NCBI RefSeq assembly: GCF_002803075.1
Contig: NZ_NNBK01000019.1
Coordinates: 62,001 to 126,000, forward strand
From: Streptomyces sp. CB01373
Lineage (GTDB): Bacteria > Actinomycetota > Actinomycetes > Streptomycetales > Streptomycetaceae
Direction: 5' to 3'
DNA length: 64,000 nt
The position numbers and the translations under genes are program-made. Of the stretch, positions 34,553 to 41,591 are shown piece after piece (the stretch's first letter is position 1; every line of letters starts with the position of its first letter). The notes below the pieces were generated by a model. That model worked only from the letters and a program-made list of their open reading frames with translations, had not been told where the DNA came from and made no database searches.

Positions 34553-35173
34553 ATGCGCAATGATCATCTTATGCCCTGGAGTTCCCGAAAACGTGGCCCG
34601 AGGGTCGATCCGGATCGCTCCGCGGACCGTGTCTCTGGTAGAGGGACCCTTTCGACCACGGACGAGGAACTGCTGCGCACCCTGTATGCCGAGCACGCGG
34701 GCCCCCTGTTCCACTACGCGCTTCGGCTGACCTCAGGAGACCGGCAATGGGCGGAGGATGTCGTGCAGGAGACGTTGCTGCGGGCGTGGCAGCATCCCGC
34801 CGCGTTCGACCCCGCACGAGGCCCGGCCCGGGCATGGCTGTTTACGGTCGCCCGGCGCCTGGTCATCGACGCCCACCGGGCCCGGCAGGCCAGGCCGGCC
34901 GAGGCCGGCGGCGACGCGCTGGAGCGGGCCGCCGAGCAGACACCGGGAGAGGACGAGATCGAGCAGGCGCTGCAGAGCTGGGCGATGGCCGACGCCGTCC
35001 GGACGCTGTCCCCGGATCACCGCGCGGTCCTGCTGGAGACGTACTACCGGGGCCGGACCATGGCGGAGGCCGCACAGGTGCTGGGAATTCCGCTGGGCAC
35101 CGTGAAGTCGCGGACGTACTACGCCCTGCACGCCCTGCGACTGGCGCTGCGGGAGCGGGGCGTCGAGCCATGA
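34553..35173 (+). CDS. ECF sigma factor
   Basis: 206 residues if started at the ATG at 34553; an ATG at 34571 is possible, and the conserved part begins near TTDEELLRTLYAEHAGPLF. Region 2 reads WAEDVVQETLLRAWQHP with DPARGPARAWLFTVARRLVI following; region 4 reads RTLSPDHRAVLLETYYRGRT, GIPLGTVKSRTYYAL. The anti-sigma gene follows 25 bp later. The pair is divergent from the cupredoxin/phosphoesterase operon, its most obvious candidate target. The 5' region is AT-rich for this genome. Confidence 0.88.
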   Translation: MRNDHLMPWSSRKRGPRVDPDRSADRVSGRGTLSTTDEELLRTLYAEHAGPLFHYALRLTSGDRQWAEDVVQETLLRAWQHPAAFDPARGPARAWLFTVARRLVIDAHRARQARPAEAGGDALERAAEQTPGEDEIEQALQSWAMADAVRTLSPDHRAVLLETYYRGRTMAEAAQVLGIPLGTVKSRTYYALHALRLALRERGVEP

Positions 35174-35198
35174 CGGTGGCATGGAGGAGGTGGTGACC

Positions 35199-35987
35199 AT
35201 GAGCGCGGAACACGACGCACTCCGGCTGGCGCTGGGAGGATACGTCCTGGGCACGCAGTCCCCGACGGAAAGGGAGCAGGTGCGCGCCCACCTCGCGGTG
35301 TGCGACGAGTGCCGGGAGGAGCACGCCGAGCTGGCGGGCCTGCCGGCGCTGCTCGCGACGGTCACCGAAGCCGAGGCCGCGGACCAGGCGGTGCCCGCGG
35401 CCAGCAGGGACCTGACCGATCGGCTGGTGCGGCGGGCCGTCGAGAGCACACCGGCCTCGCCTCCGGCGCCTTCCGACGTGCCCGCGGCCCCTCAGGCGCC
35501 CGAGGCCGGTCTCCTCGACCGGATGCTCCAGCGGGCCGCGGCCAGGCGCCGCAGGACCTGGAGGCTGCAATGGGCCGGCGCCGCCGCCTCCCTGATGCTC
35601 ACCGCGGGAGCGGTCGGCGGCACCTGGCTGGCGACCATCGGGTCCGTGGGCAGTGAGGCGACGCCGCCCGGACCGACCACGCCGGCTCCGTCGCGCACCT
35701 TCTCCGGACATGATCCCGCCACCGGCGTCACCGCCTCGGTGAAGGTCTCGCCCTCGGCCTGGGGCAGCGCCCTGCAGGTCTCCGCCAAGGGGGCGCCCGC
35801 CGGGATCACCTGCCGGCTGCAGGCGGTCGGGCCGGGCGGCGTCAGGGCGGACGGCGCCACCTGGCGGGCGGGCGAGTACCCTTCCGGCACCACGGTCCCG
35901 GGGGCGGTCCCCATGTCTCCGGGTGCCATCGAGCACTTCGAGATCGTCGCCGGCAACGGTCAGAAGCTGGTCACGGTCCGGGCGTGA
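35199..35987 (+). CDS. Membrane-anchored anti-sigma factor with zinc-finger motif
   Basis: 262 residues from an ATG at 35199, preferred over an ATG at 35181 because GAGGAGGTG lies at 35184-35192. The N-terminus carries the anti-sigma zinc motif AHLAVCDECREEHAEL (H-x3-C-x2-C). A membrane helix lies near residue 130 (AGAAASLMLTAGAVGGTWLA), and the extracytoplasmic part (about 165-262) is a beta-rich domain found in many Streptomyces anti-sigma factors (GITCRLQAVGPGGVRADGA). It would hold the upstream sigma factor at the membrane until an envelope signal releases it. Confidence 0.87.
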   Translation: MSAEHDALRLALGGYVLGTQSPTEREQVRAHLAVCDECREEHAELAGLPALLATVTEAEAADQAVPAASRDLTDRLVRRAVESTPASPPAPSDVPAAPQAPEAGLLDRMLQRAAARRRRTWRLQWAGAAASLMLTAGAVGGTWLATIGSVGSEATPPGPTTPAPSRTFSGHDPATGVTASVKVSPSAWGSALQVSAKGAPAGITCRLQAVGPGGVRADGATWRAGEYPSGTTVPGAVPMSPGAIEHFEIVAGNGQKLVTVRA

Positions 35988-35990
35988 GAT

Positions 35991-36033
35991 CGCCAGGAGT
36001 CCGCCCGACCCTGCGTCGGGCGGACTCCTGGCG
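35991..36033 (+). terminator. Perfect 19-bp stem after the sigma/anti-sigma operon
   Basis: CGCCAGGAGTCCGCCCGAC (35991-36009) is the exact complement of 36015-36033, with a CCTGC loop. It starts 3 bp after the anti-sigma stop. Confidence 0.88.
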
Positions 36034-36443
36034 TACCGGACCACGGTCGTTCACGGGACTTCCGCCCGCTCTCCTTCTGCGGCTGCCACGGCAGTGGGAC
36101 CGGTCGCCCTCGCCGTCGGTTGTCGCGAGGGGGCCGGTCCTCGGTCGGCCGACTTGACGCGTGAGCGGGCAGCCGGGCGTGCACGCTCCCGGTGGCCGGT
36201 CGCCAACGGCCGGCGCCCTCGGCTCTCCTGGTCACGGCGAGCGAGCTCAGCCCTCCGCGGGCCTTGACCTGACCCACAAGAAGTGGAGCAAAAGGCGCGG
36301 ATTGCTCGAACCGTTCGGCGTGTGCCGTCCGTGGAAATGAATGAAGGCTCCCCTGCAGGATCCGGCATAGCGACCGCTCTTCGAATGTGTTGGCGGTCAC
36401 CCACGTTCCGGTCTCCGTACATCCACAGAAGAGTCAGAAGGCC
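36034..36443. other. Intergenic region without a recognised gene
   Basis: About 410 bp. Open frames on the reverse strand here are Arg/Pro-rich with no recognisable motif or ribosome site, and I take them as chance. The region should include the promoter of the RsbW-like gene, but I could not assign one. Confidence 0.4.
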
Positions 36444-36872
36444 ATGTTCGTAACCGATTCCCCCCGCCCGAGCTCACTGCTCTCCCGGCGCTGCCGCCAC
36501 GAGGCGCTGCTCACTCTGCCCGCGCGGGAGGAGCACGTCTCCTCCGCTCGCCACTTCGCGGCCGATCTGCTGGAGACCTGGCGAGTTCCCGAGAGCGAGC
36601 GGGACTCCGCCGTTCTCATCGTCGACGAACTCGCGGCCAACGCGGCCCAGTACGGCCGCGAGCGCATGACCCTGCTGCTCGTCCTCGATCACGGCACCCT
36701 GAACATCGTGGTCAGTGACTCCGGAACGGCCGTGGAGCGCCCCCGCCCCGACATCGCCCCGGACGAGCACGGCCGCGGCACAGGCATCGTCCGGTACCTC
36801 GCACAGTCGACCGAGGTCCACCAGACGCGCAGCGGCCGCGAAGTCCGCGCCTGCCTGAGGTGCTCGGCGTGA
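36444..36872 (+). CDS. RsbW-like anti-sigma/serine kinase (HATPase)
   Basis: 142 residues from an ATG at 36444 (AGAAG upstream). The single domain fits the SpoIIAB/RsbW HATPase_c group: SARHFAADLLETWRVPESER, VDELAANAAQYG (N box), VSDSGTAV (G1) and DEHGRGTGIVRYLAQ (G2). Streptomyces has many such stand-alone kinases acting on anti-anti-sigma factors. No partner STAS protein or sigma gene is adjacent. Its stop overlaps the next start. Confidence 0.82.
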   Translation: MFVTDSPRPSSLLSRRCRHEALLTLPAREEHVSSARHFAADLLETWRVPESERDSAVLIVDELAANAAQYGRERMTLLLVLDHGTLNIVVSDSGTAVERPRPDIAPDEHGRGTGIVRYLAQSTEVHQTRSGREVRACLRCSA

Positions 36873-37576
36873 TCGGCCCCGGATTCCCGTGCGAGCCGCC
36901 GCCCCAGGCCGGGCCCTGCGCGACGGCGACGCGGCGGCTGCCGGTCACCGGGGGCCGTCTCGACGCAGGGTCCACCGACGACGCCCCTGAGTGGGCCTTC
37001 GCGCCCCACAATCCGTGCCCCGTCGACGGCTGTCCGGGTCCGGCCCGGGTGCCCGTGCGGTCCCCGGCGGCCCCACTGGTCCTCGATCGCGGCGGCCTGG
37101 ACCACGACACGGTGCTGCGCACACGGTGTGGCGTCCGCCTCGGCGTGCCGGGGGAAGGCGTCACCCCGGACACCGGCGAGGAGATCGACGCTCCGTCCCC
37201 GCATGAGGCGTACGCGAACGCGCCCGACCTGCGCCGCGAAATGCACCAGGTACTCGCCCTCGGGGCCGAGCGCGACGGCCGGCAGGCCAGGACCGTCACC
37301 GGCCCGCCGGTCGACGCCGCCGTCGCCGAGCGCGCCTGGCTGCTGCGGCGGGCAGCCCTCATGGACCGTATGGCTCTGGAAAGCCCCGGCCCCTGCCCCG
37401 GCCCGGTCGGTGCCGCCGCACAGACCGCCGCGGAGCTCGTGCTGCACGACCGCCGCCGGCCCGGCCTGGTGGTCGGGCCGCACCAGCCCGACGCGATCGC
37501 GCGCGGCACAAGTCGCCGCCCCTACGTCCGTCAGGAATACGCCGCCTGGGAGTCCGCGGGGCGGCCCGGCGCCTGA
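36869..37576 (+). CDS. Hypothetical protein
   Basis: About 235 residues from a GTG at 36869 that overlaps the previous stop (GTGA); a GTG at 36860 is also in frame. It has a Pro-rich start, a Cys-containing segment (HNPCPVDGCPGPARVPVRSP) and a helical C-terminal half (PHEAYANAPDLRREMHQVLA; AAVAERAWLLRRAALMDRMA). No membrane segment or catalytic motif was recognised. Coupling suggests it is co-expressed with the RsbW-like kinase. Function unknown. Confidence 0.6.
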   Translation: MIGPGFPCEPPPQAGPCATATRRLPVTGGRLDAGSTDDAPEWAFAPHNPCPVDGCPGPARVPVRSPAAPLVLDRGGLDHDTVLRTRCGVRLGVPGEGVTPDTGEEIDAPSPHEAYANAPDLRREMHQVLALGAERDGRQARTVTGPPVDAAVAERAWLLRRAALMDRMALESPGPCPGPVGAAAQTAAELVLHDRRRPGLVVGPHQPDAIARGTSRRPYVRQEYAAWESAGRPGA

Positions 37577-37597
37577 CCCGCCCCCGGGCGGCTTTAT

Positions 37598-37613
37598 TTG
37601 CGTATCGACGCAA
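37598..37613. promoter_or_regulatory. Candidate ArsR operator upstream of the ABC importer
   Basis: TTGCGTATCGACGCAA: arms TTGCGT and ACGCAA around ATCG. It matches the site at the start of the ArsR gene (41576-41591, TTGCGTATCCATGCAA) at 14 of 16 positions. The shared site suggests that the ArsR protein controls both itself and the importer. Confidence 0.6.
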
Positions 37614-37771
37614 TGACCGGCACACTACCTGTCGGCACCCGCCTGTCGCGCCGTGCGCGAGGCCCGTGCTCCCCGACGGAACGCATGGCTGAACGGAGGC
37701 ACTCGTGGACATCGACCCACCCAGTCCGAGCGGCCTCTCCGGCAGTCTCTGACCGCCACCCCGGTCGTCCG

Positions 37772-37822
37772 CTTTCTTCTTTTTATTCTCTTTCTTCCCT
37801 CTTCTTTTCTTCCTTCTCTTTT
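37772..37822 (+). other. Polypyrimidine tract
   Basis: About 51 consecutive bases are C or T with a single A at 37785, in a genome where T-rich runs are rare. It is upstream of the importer start and downstream of the putative operator. Possible roles are a flexible mRNA leader, a protein-binding tract or a triplex-prone element. Confidence 0.5.
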
Positions 37823-37945
37823 CGCCGCTTTCTCGCCGTACCCTGTCATGCCGGCCCTGGTCCGAGCGCCGCCGCGTCGCGGTGTGCTCGCACCAGGGCG
37901 TCCATGTGCCGAAGTCCGGGTGGAGCGCGGTTGGAGGTGCCTGTG

Positions 37946-39706
37946 ATGTCGTTCCGGACGAGTGTGCCCGCCTCGCGGTCGCGGACCTCGCTCCCCGCCC
38001 GGTTCGCCGGCGGCCTCACCCGCATGACCTGGGTGGACCTGGTCGTCGCCGCCGCGGTGGTGGTGCTGCTGTACGTCACCCTGCGGGTGGGGAAAGGGGT
38101 CACGCTCTCGTTCTCCACCAGCCAGTCGGCGAAGGTGGACACCGGCATCGGTCAGCTGCCCTACGACGCGGCCCGCTCGCTGCTGCGCATGTGCGTCGCC
38201 CTGGTCCTGTCCACGGCGTTCACCTTCGTCTACGCCTACGCCGCCGCCAAGAGCCGCCGTCTGGAACGGATCCTGATCCCGGCGCTGGACATCCTCCAGT
38301 CCGTACCGGTGCTGGCGTTCCTGACCGTGGCGGTGACCGGGTTCGTCGCCCTGTTCCCGGGCTCGATGCTCGGCCTCGAGTGCGCCGCGATCTTCGCGAT
38401 CTTCACCTCCCAGGCGTGGAACATGACGTTCGGCTTCTACCACTCCCTCACCTCGCTGCCCCGCGAACTGGACGAGCTGTCACGGTCGTTCGGCTTCACC
38501 CGGTGGATGCGGTTCTGGAAGGTGGAACTGCCCGCCGGGATGATCGGCCTGGTCTGGAACGGCATGATGAGCTTCGGCGGCGGCTGGTTCTTCCTCGTCG
38601 CCTCCGAGGCGGTCACCCTCGGCCACACCGACTACGCCCTGCCCGGCGTCGGCTCCTACGCCGGGGCCGCGATCGCCGACGGCGACCTGGCCAAGGTCGG
38701 CTGCGCGATCCTCACCATGGCGGTCATGGTGATCGGGGTGAACTTCCTCTTCTGGCGGCCGCTGACCGCCTGGGCGGAGAAGTTCAAGATCGAGCAGTCC
38801 GAGGCCAGCGAGGTGCAGCGGTCGGTCGTCCTGGACTTCCTGCGCCGCTCCGACTGGCCCCGGCTCGCCGGCCGCCTGCTGCGCCCGGCCGGCCGGGCGC
38901 TCAGCCGGGCCGGGAGCGTATTCGGCACCGACGACCGGCCGCTCGTGGTGCAGCACGGCAGGCGGCGCGCGGGGGACGTCGCCTTCGGCCTGGTGGCGGG
39001 CGGCCTGATCGTCTGGGGCCTGGTCGACCTCTGCCTCTACCTGTACGACCGCACCGGCCTGGGCGTGTTCGGCGAGCCGCTGCTGCTCGGGCTCGCCACC
39101 CTCGCCCGCGTCGTCGTCCTGGTCGCCGTGGCCACGGTGGTGTGGGTGCCGATCGGCGTGAAGATCGGTTTCTCGCCCCGGCTGACGAGGATCGCCCAGC
39201 CGGTGGTGCAGGTGCTGGCGTCCTTTCCGGCGAACTTCCTCTTCCCGCTCGCGGTGTGGTTCTTCCTCCGGACCGGTCTGAGCATAGACATCGGCGGCAT
39301 CTTCCTGATGGCCCTGGGCGCCCAGTGGTACATCCTGTTCAACACCATCGCCGGAGCCATGGCCATCCCCACCGACCTGCGCGAGGCCATGGACGACCTC
39401 GGGGTGAGCGGCTGGCAGCGCTGGCGGCGGCTGATCATCCCCGGCATCTTCCCCGCCTACGTCACCGGCGGCATCACCGCCTCCGGCGGCGCCTGGAACG
39501 CCTCCATCGTCGCCGAGGTCGTCACCTTCGGTGGGGTCACGCTCACCGCCACGGGCCTGGGCGCCTACATCGCCCGCGCCACGGAGGAGGGCAACCATCC
39601 CCAGCTGATCGCCGGCGTCGTCGTGATGAGCGCCTACGTCGTCTGCCTCAACCGCTTCCTCTGGCGCCGCCTGTACCGGCTGGCCGAGGCCCGGTACTCC
39701 CTGTGA
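37946..39706 (+). CDS. NitT/TauT-type ABC importer, fused double permease
   Basis: 586 residues from an ATG at 37946 (TTGGAGGTG 7 bp upstream; GTG at 37943 also in frame). It holds two BPD-type permease modules. The first (about 60-270) has the EAA-like loop LDELSRSFGFTRWMRFWKVE and SFGGGWFFLVASEAVTLG; the second (about 335-580) has DLREAMDDLGVSGWQRWRRL and ASGGAWNASIVAEVVTFGG. A cytoplasmic linker joins them. Single-chain double permeases of this sort pair with an ATPase carrying an AAA-associated domain, as encoded by the next gene. The substrate is not evident; the nitrate/sulfonate/taurine type is the closest family. Confidence 0.83.
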   Translation: MSFRTSVPASRSRTSLPARFAGGLTRMTWVDLVVAAAVVVLLYVTLRVGKGVTLSFSTSQSAKVDTGIGQLPYDAARSLLRMCVALVLSTAFTFVYAYAAAKSRRLERILIPALDILQSVPVLAFLTVAVTGFVALFPGSMLGLECAAIFAIFTSQAWNMTFGFYHSLTSLPRELDELSRSFGFTRWMRFWKVELPAGMIGLVWNGMMSFGGGWFFLVASEAVTLGHTDYALPGVGSYAGAAIADGDLAKVGCAILTMAVMVIGVNFLFWRPLTAWAEKFKIEQSEASEVQRSVVLDFLRRSDWPRLAGRLLRPAGRALSRAGSVFGTDDRPLVVQHGRRRAGDVAFGLVAGGLIVWGLVDLCLYLYDRTGLGVFGEPLLLGLATLARVVVLVAVATVVWVPIGVKIGFSPRLTRIAQPVVQVLASFPANFLFPLAVWFFLRTGLSIDIGGIFLMALGAQWYILFNTIAGAMAIPTDLREAMDDLGVSGWQRWRRLIIPGIFPAYVTGGITASGGAWNASIVAEVVTFGGVTLTATGLGAYIARATEEGNHPQLIAGVVVMSAYVVCLNRFLWRRLYRLAEARYSL

Positions 39707-39774
39707 TCCCGTTCCGTCCGCACCCCGGGCCCCATCCGTACCCCGCACTCCGCACCCCACAGCTTGGACATGCC

Positions 39775-41148
39775 ATGGCGATGAACACCCTCCAGGTCAC
39801 GAAGAACGACCGCCCGGCCGACGGCGAGCTGCTGCTGGAGACCGTCGGCCTGACGAAGTCCTACGCCGGCGCCGACGGTGAACTGCCCGTGCTCTCCGGC
39901 ATCGACCTCCAGGTCCGCGCCGGTGAGGTCGTCGCGCTGCTGGGCAAGTCCGGCTCGGGCAAGTCGACGCTGCTGCGCTGCATGGCCGGACTCGTCCCGG
40001 CCAGTTCCGGCACCGTCAGCTACAAGGGCGCAGTGCTGACCGGCGCCAACCCCGGTACGGCGATGGTGTTCCAGACCTTCGCGCTGCTGCCCTGGCTGAC
40101 CGTGCAGCAGAACGTCGAACTCGGCCTGGAGGCCAAGGGCGTACACCCCGTGGAGCGCACCGAGGCCGCCCGTCTGGCCATCGACCTGATCGGCCTGGAC
40201 GGATTCGAGTCCGCCTACCCCAAGGAGCTGTCGGGCGGCATGCGCCAGCGCGTCGGCTTCGCCCGCGCGCTGGTGGTCGAGCCGGACGTGCTGATGATGG
40301 ACGAGCCCTTCTCCGCGCTGGATGTGCTCACCGCGGAGAACCTGCGCGGCGAGCTGATGGAGCTGTGGGAGTCCGGCCAGTTCCCCACCCGGGCCATCGT
40401 GCTGGTCACCCACAACATCGAGGAAGCCGTCCTGATGGCGGACCGGATCGTGGTGCTCGGCTCCCGTCCCTACGGCACCATCCGGGAGGTCTTCGAGGTC
40501 GGGCTCGACCGGCCCCGCGACCGCAACTCCGCCGCCTTCGAGGACATGATCGACCGCGTCTACCGCACCATGACAGGCCGGCAGAAGGAGGGCCGCACCC
40601 CCGGCCGGCAGGAGCCGGCCGACCTGGAGAGGCGGACGGTGGCCAACACCCCGCTGCCGCAGGCGAGCGTGGACGGGCTGTCGGGTCTGGCGGAGCTGGT
40701 GCTGCACCGCGGCGGACGGTGCGACCTCGCCGACCTCGCCGACGACCTCGGCCTGGAGGTCGACGACCTCATGCCCCAGGTCGACGCCCTGGACCTGCTC
40801 GGTTTCGCCGGGTTCAGCGGTGACGACCTGCTGCTCACCGACACCGGCACCGCGTTCGCCGGGGCCGACGTCCAGGAGTCGAAGACCATCTTCGGCCGGG
40901 CGGCGATCCAGCTGCCGCTGGTCAAGGTGATCACCAGCAGCGTGCGCGGCAAGGCCGACGGCACCGCGCGGGCCGGGTTCTTCCGCGATCTGCTGGCCCA
41001 TCACTACACCAGCGAGCAGGTCGACCAGCAGTTGGAGACGGCCACCGACTGGGGCCGCTACGGCGAGTTGTACGCCTACGACGCCGGGCCCGAGGAGTAC
41101 CGCCGCGACGACACCGGTGACGCGGCCGGAGCCACGGGCACCCTGTAG
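39775..41148 (+). CDS. NitT/TauT-type ABC ATPase with C-terminal AAA-associated domain
   Basis: 457 residues. The ABC domain has Walker A GKSGSGKST, a Q-loop VFQTFALLPWLTV, signature LSGGMRQRVGFARAL, Walker B VLMMDEPFSALD and a switch His in LVTHNIEEA. After about residue 275 comes an extra domain of 180 residues (LSGLAELVLHRGGRCDLADL; FGRAAIQLPLVKVITSSVRG; FFRDLLAHHYTSEQ) matching the AAA-associated C-terminal domain found in some nitrate/sulfonate ATPases, probably a sensor of substrate or cell state. No solute-binding protein lies nearby. Confidence 0.85.
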   Translation: MAMNTLQVTKNDRPADGELLLETVGLTKSYAGADGELPVLSGIDLQVRAGEVVALLGKSGSGKSTLLRCMAGLVPASSGTVSYKGAVLTGANPGTAMVFQTFALLPWLTVQQNVELGLEAKGVHPVERTEAARLAIDLIGLDGFESAYPKELSGGMRQRVGFARALVVEPDVLMMDEPFSALDVLTAENLRGELMELWESGQFPTRAIVLVTHNIEEAVLMADRIVVLGSRPYGTIREVFEVGLDRPRDRNSAAFEDMIDRVYRTMTGRQKEGRTPGRQEPADLERRTVANTPLPQASVDGLSGLAELVLHRGGRCDLADLADDLGLEVDDLMPQVDALDLLGFAGFSGDDLLLTDTGTAFAGADVQESKTIFGRAAIQLPLVKVITSSVRGKADGTARAGFFRDLLAHHYTSEQVDQQLETATDWGRYGELYAYDAGPEEYRRDDTGDAAGATGTL

Positions 41149-41176
41149 ACCGCCCGAGCACCGCGGGTCAGCCGCC

Positions 41177-41587
41177 TCAGGGGGTGCCGCCCAGGGCCGG
41201 ACGGCGCGAGAGGGCCGGGCTGGTGGCGGTGGCCCGCCGGGGTGCGGGCGCGCTTTCCTCGCCGCCGGGGCCGCCGCCCTTCGGTCCGTCGCCCTCGGTG
41301 ACCGCGAGGTGGGCGGCCTCCAGCAGGGGGCGTACCCCCGCGGCCTGGTAGTAGATGCGCGTGCCCTCTCGGCGTGTGGTCACCAGACCGGCCGACCGGA
41401 GTCTGGCCAAGTGCTGGGAGGTCGCGGCCACATGGGCACCCAGCATCCGTGCCAGCTCGCTCACCGGCTGCTCGCCGTGGCTGAGCGCCCACAGCAGCCG
41501 GTAGCGGGAGGGGTCCGCCACCGCCTTGAGCACCGCCACCGCCCGGTCCGCCGCCTCGGCGTCCCACCCCTGTGCTTGCGTATCCAT
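41177..41587 (-). CDS. ArsR/SmtB-family regulator
   Basis: 136 residues from an ATG at 41587. The winged helix is typical: AVLKAVADPSRYRLLWALSH, QPVSELARMLGAHVAATSQH (recognition helix) and TTRREGTRIYYQAAGVRPLL. No Cys is present, so a Cys-based thiolate site (ArsR, CadC) is unlikely. His residues in and after the recognition region leave a metal-binding site of the zinc/nickel type possible. It converges on the importer operon (28-bp gap), and its own start lies inside a palindrome that recurs at 37598. Confidence 0.86.
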   Translation of the reverse strand: MDTQAQGWDAEAADRAVAVLKAVADPSRYRLLWALSHGEQPVSELARMLGAHVAATSQHLARLRSAGLVTTRREGTRIYYQAAGVRPLLEAAHLAVTEGDGPKGGGPGGEESAPAPRRATATSPALSRRPALGGTP

Positions 41588-41591
41588 GCAA
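41576..41591. promoter_or_regulatory. Candidate ArsR auto-operator overlapping its start codon
   Basis: TTGCGTATCCATGCAA, an imperfect palindrome that contains the complement of the ArsR ATG (41585-41587). Bound repressor here would block initiation of its own transcript, which may be leaderless or very short-leadered. Confidence 0.6.

Larger units (their letters stand above)
37577..37945. other. Leader region upstream of the ABC importer
   Basis: 369 bp holding a short palindrome (37598-37613) and a long pyrimidine tract (37772-37822). Open frames in it lack ribosome sites and known motifs. It probably serves as promoter and leader for the permease gene at 37946. Confidence 0.45.

Noticed and set aside
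36051..36422. Reverse-strand frame between the anti-sigma and RsbW-like genes
   Set aside because: Arg/Ala-rich, no motif, no ribosome site, and it crosses the region expected to hold the RsbW-gene promoter.
37653..37945. Possible 97-residue membrane peptide gene upstream of the permease
   Set aside because: Its hydrophobic part is only the translation of the polypyrimidine tract (Leu/Phe/Ser); no ribosome site was seen.
41177..41587. Classic arsenic-sensing ArsR with a Cys metal site
   Set aside because: The protein has no Cys, so a thiolate arsenic site is not possible; only the general ArsR/SmtB family call is kept.
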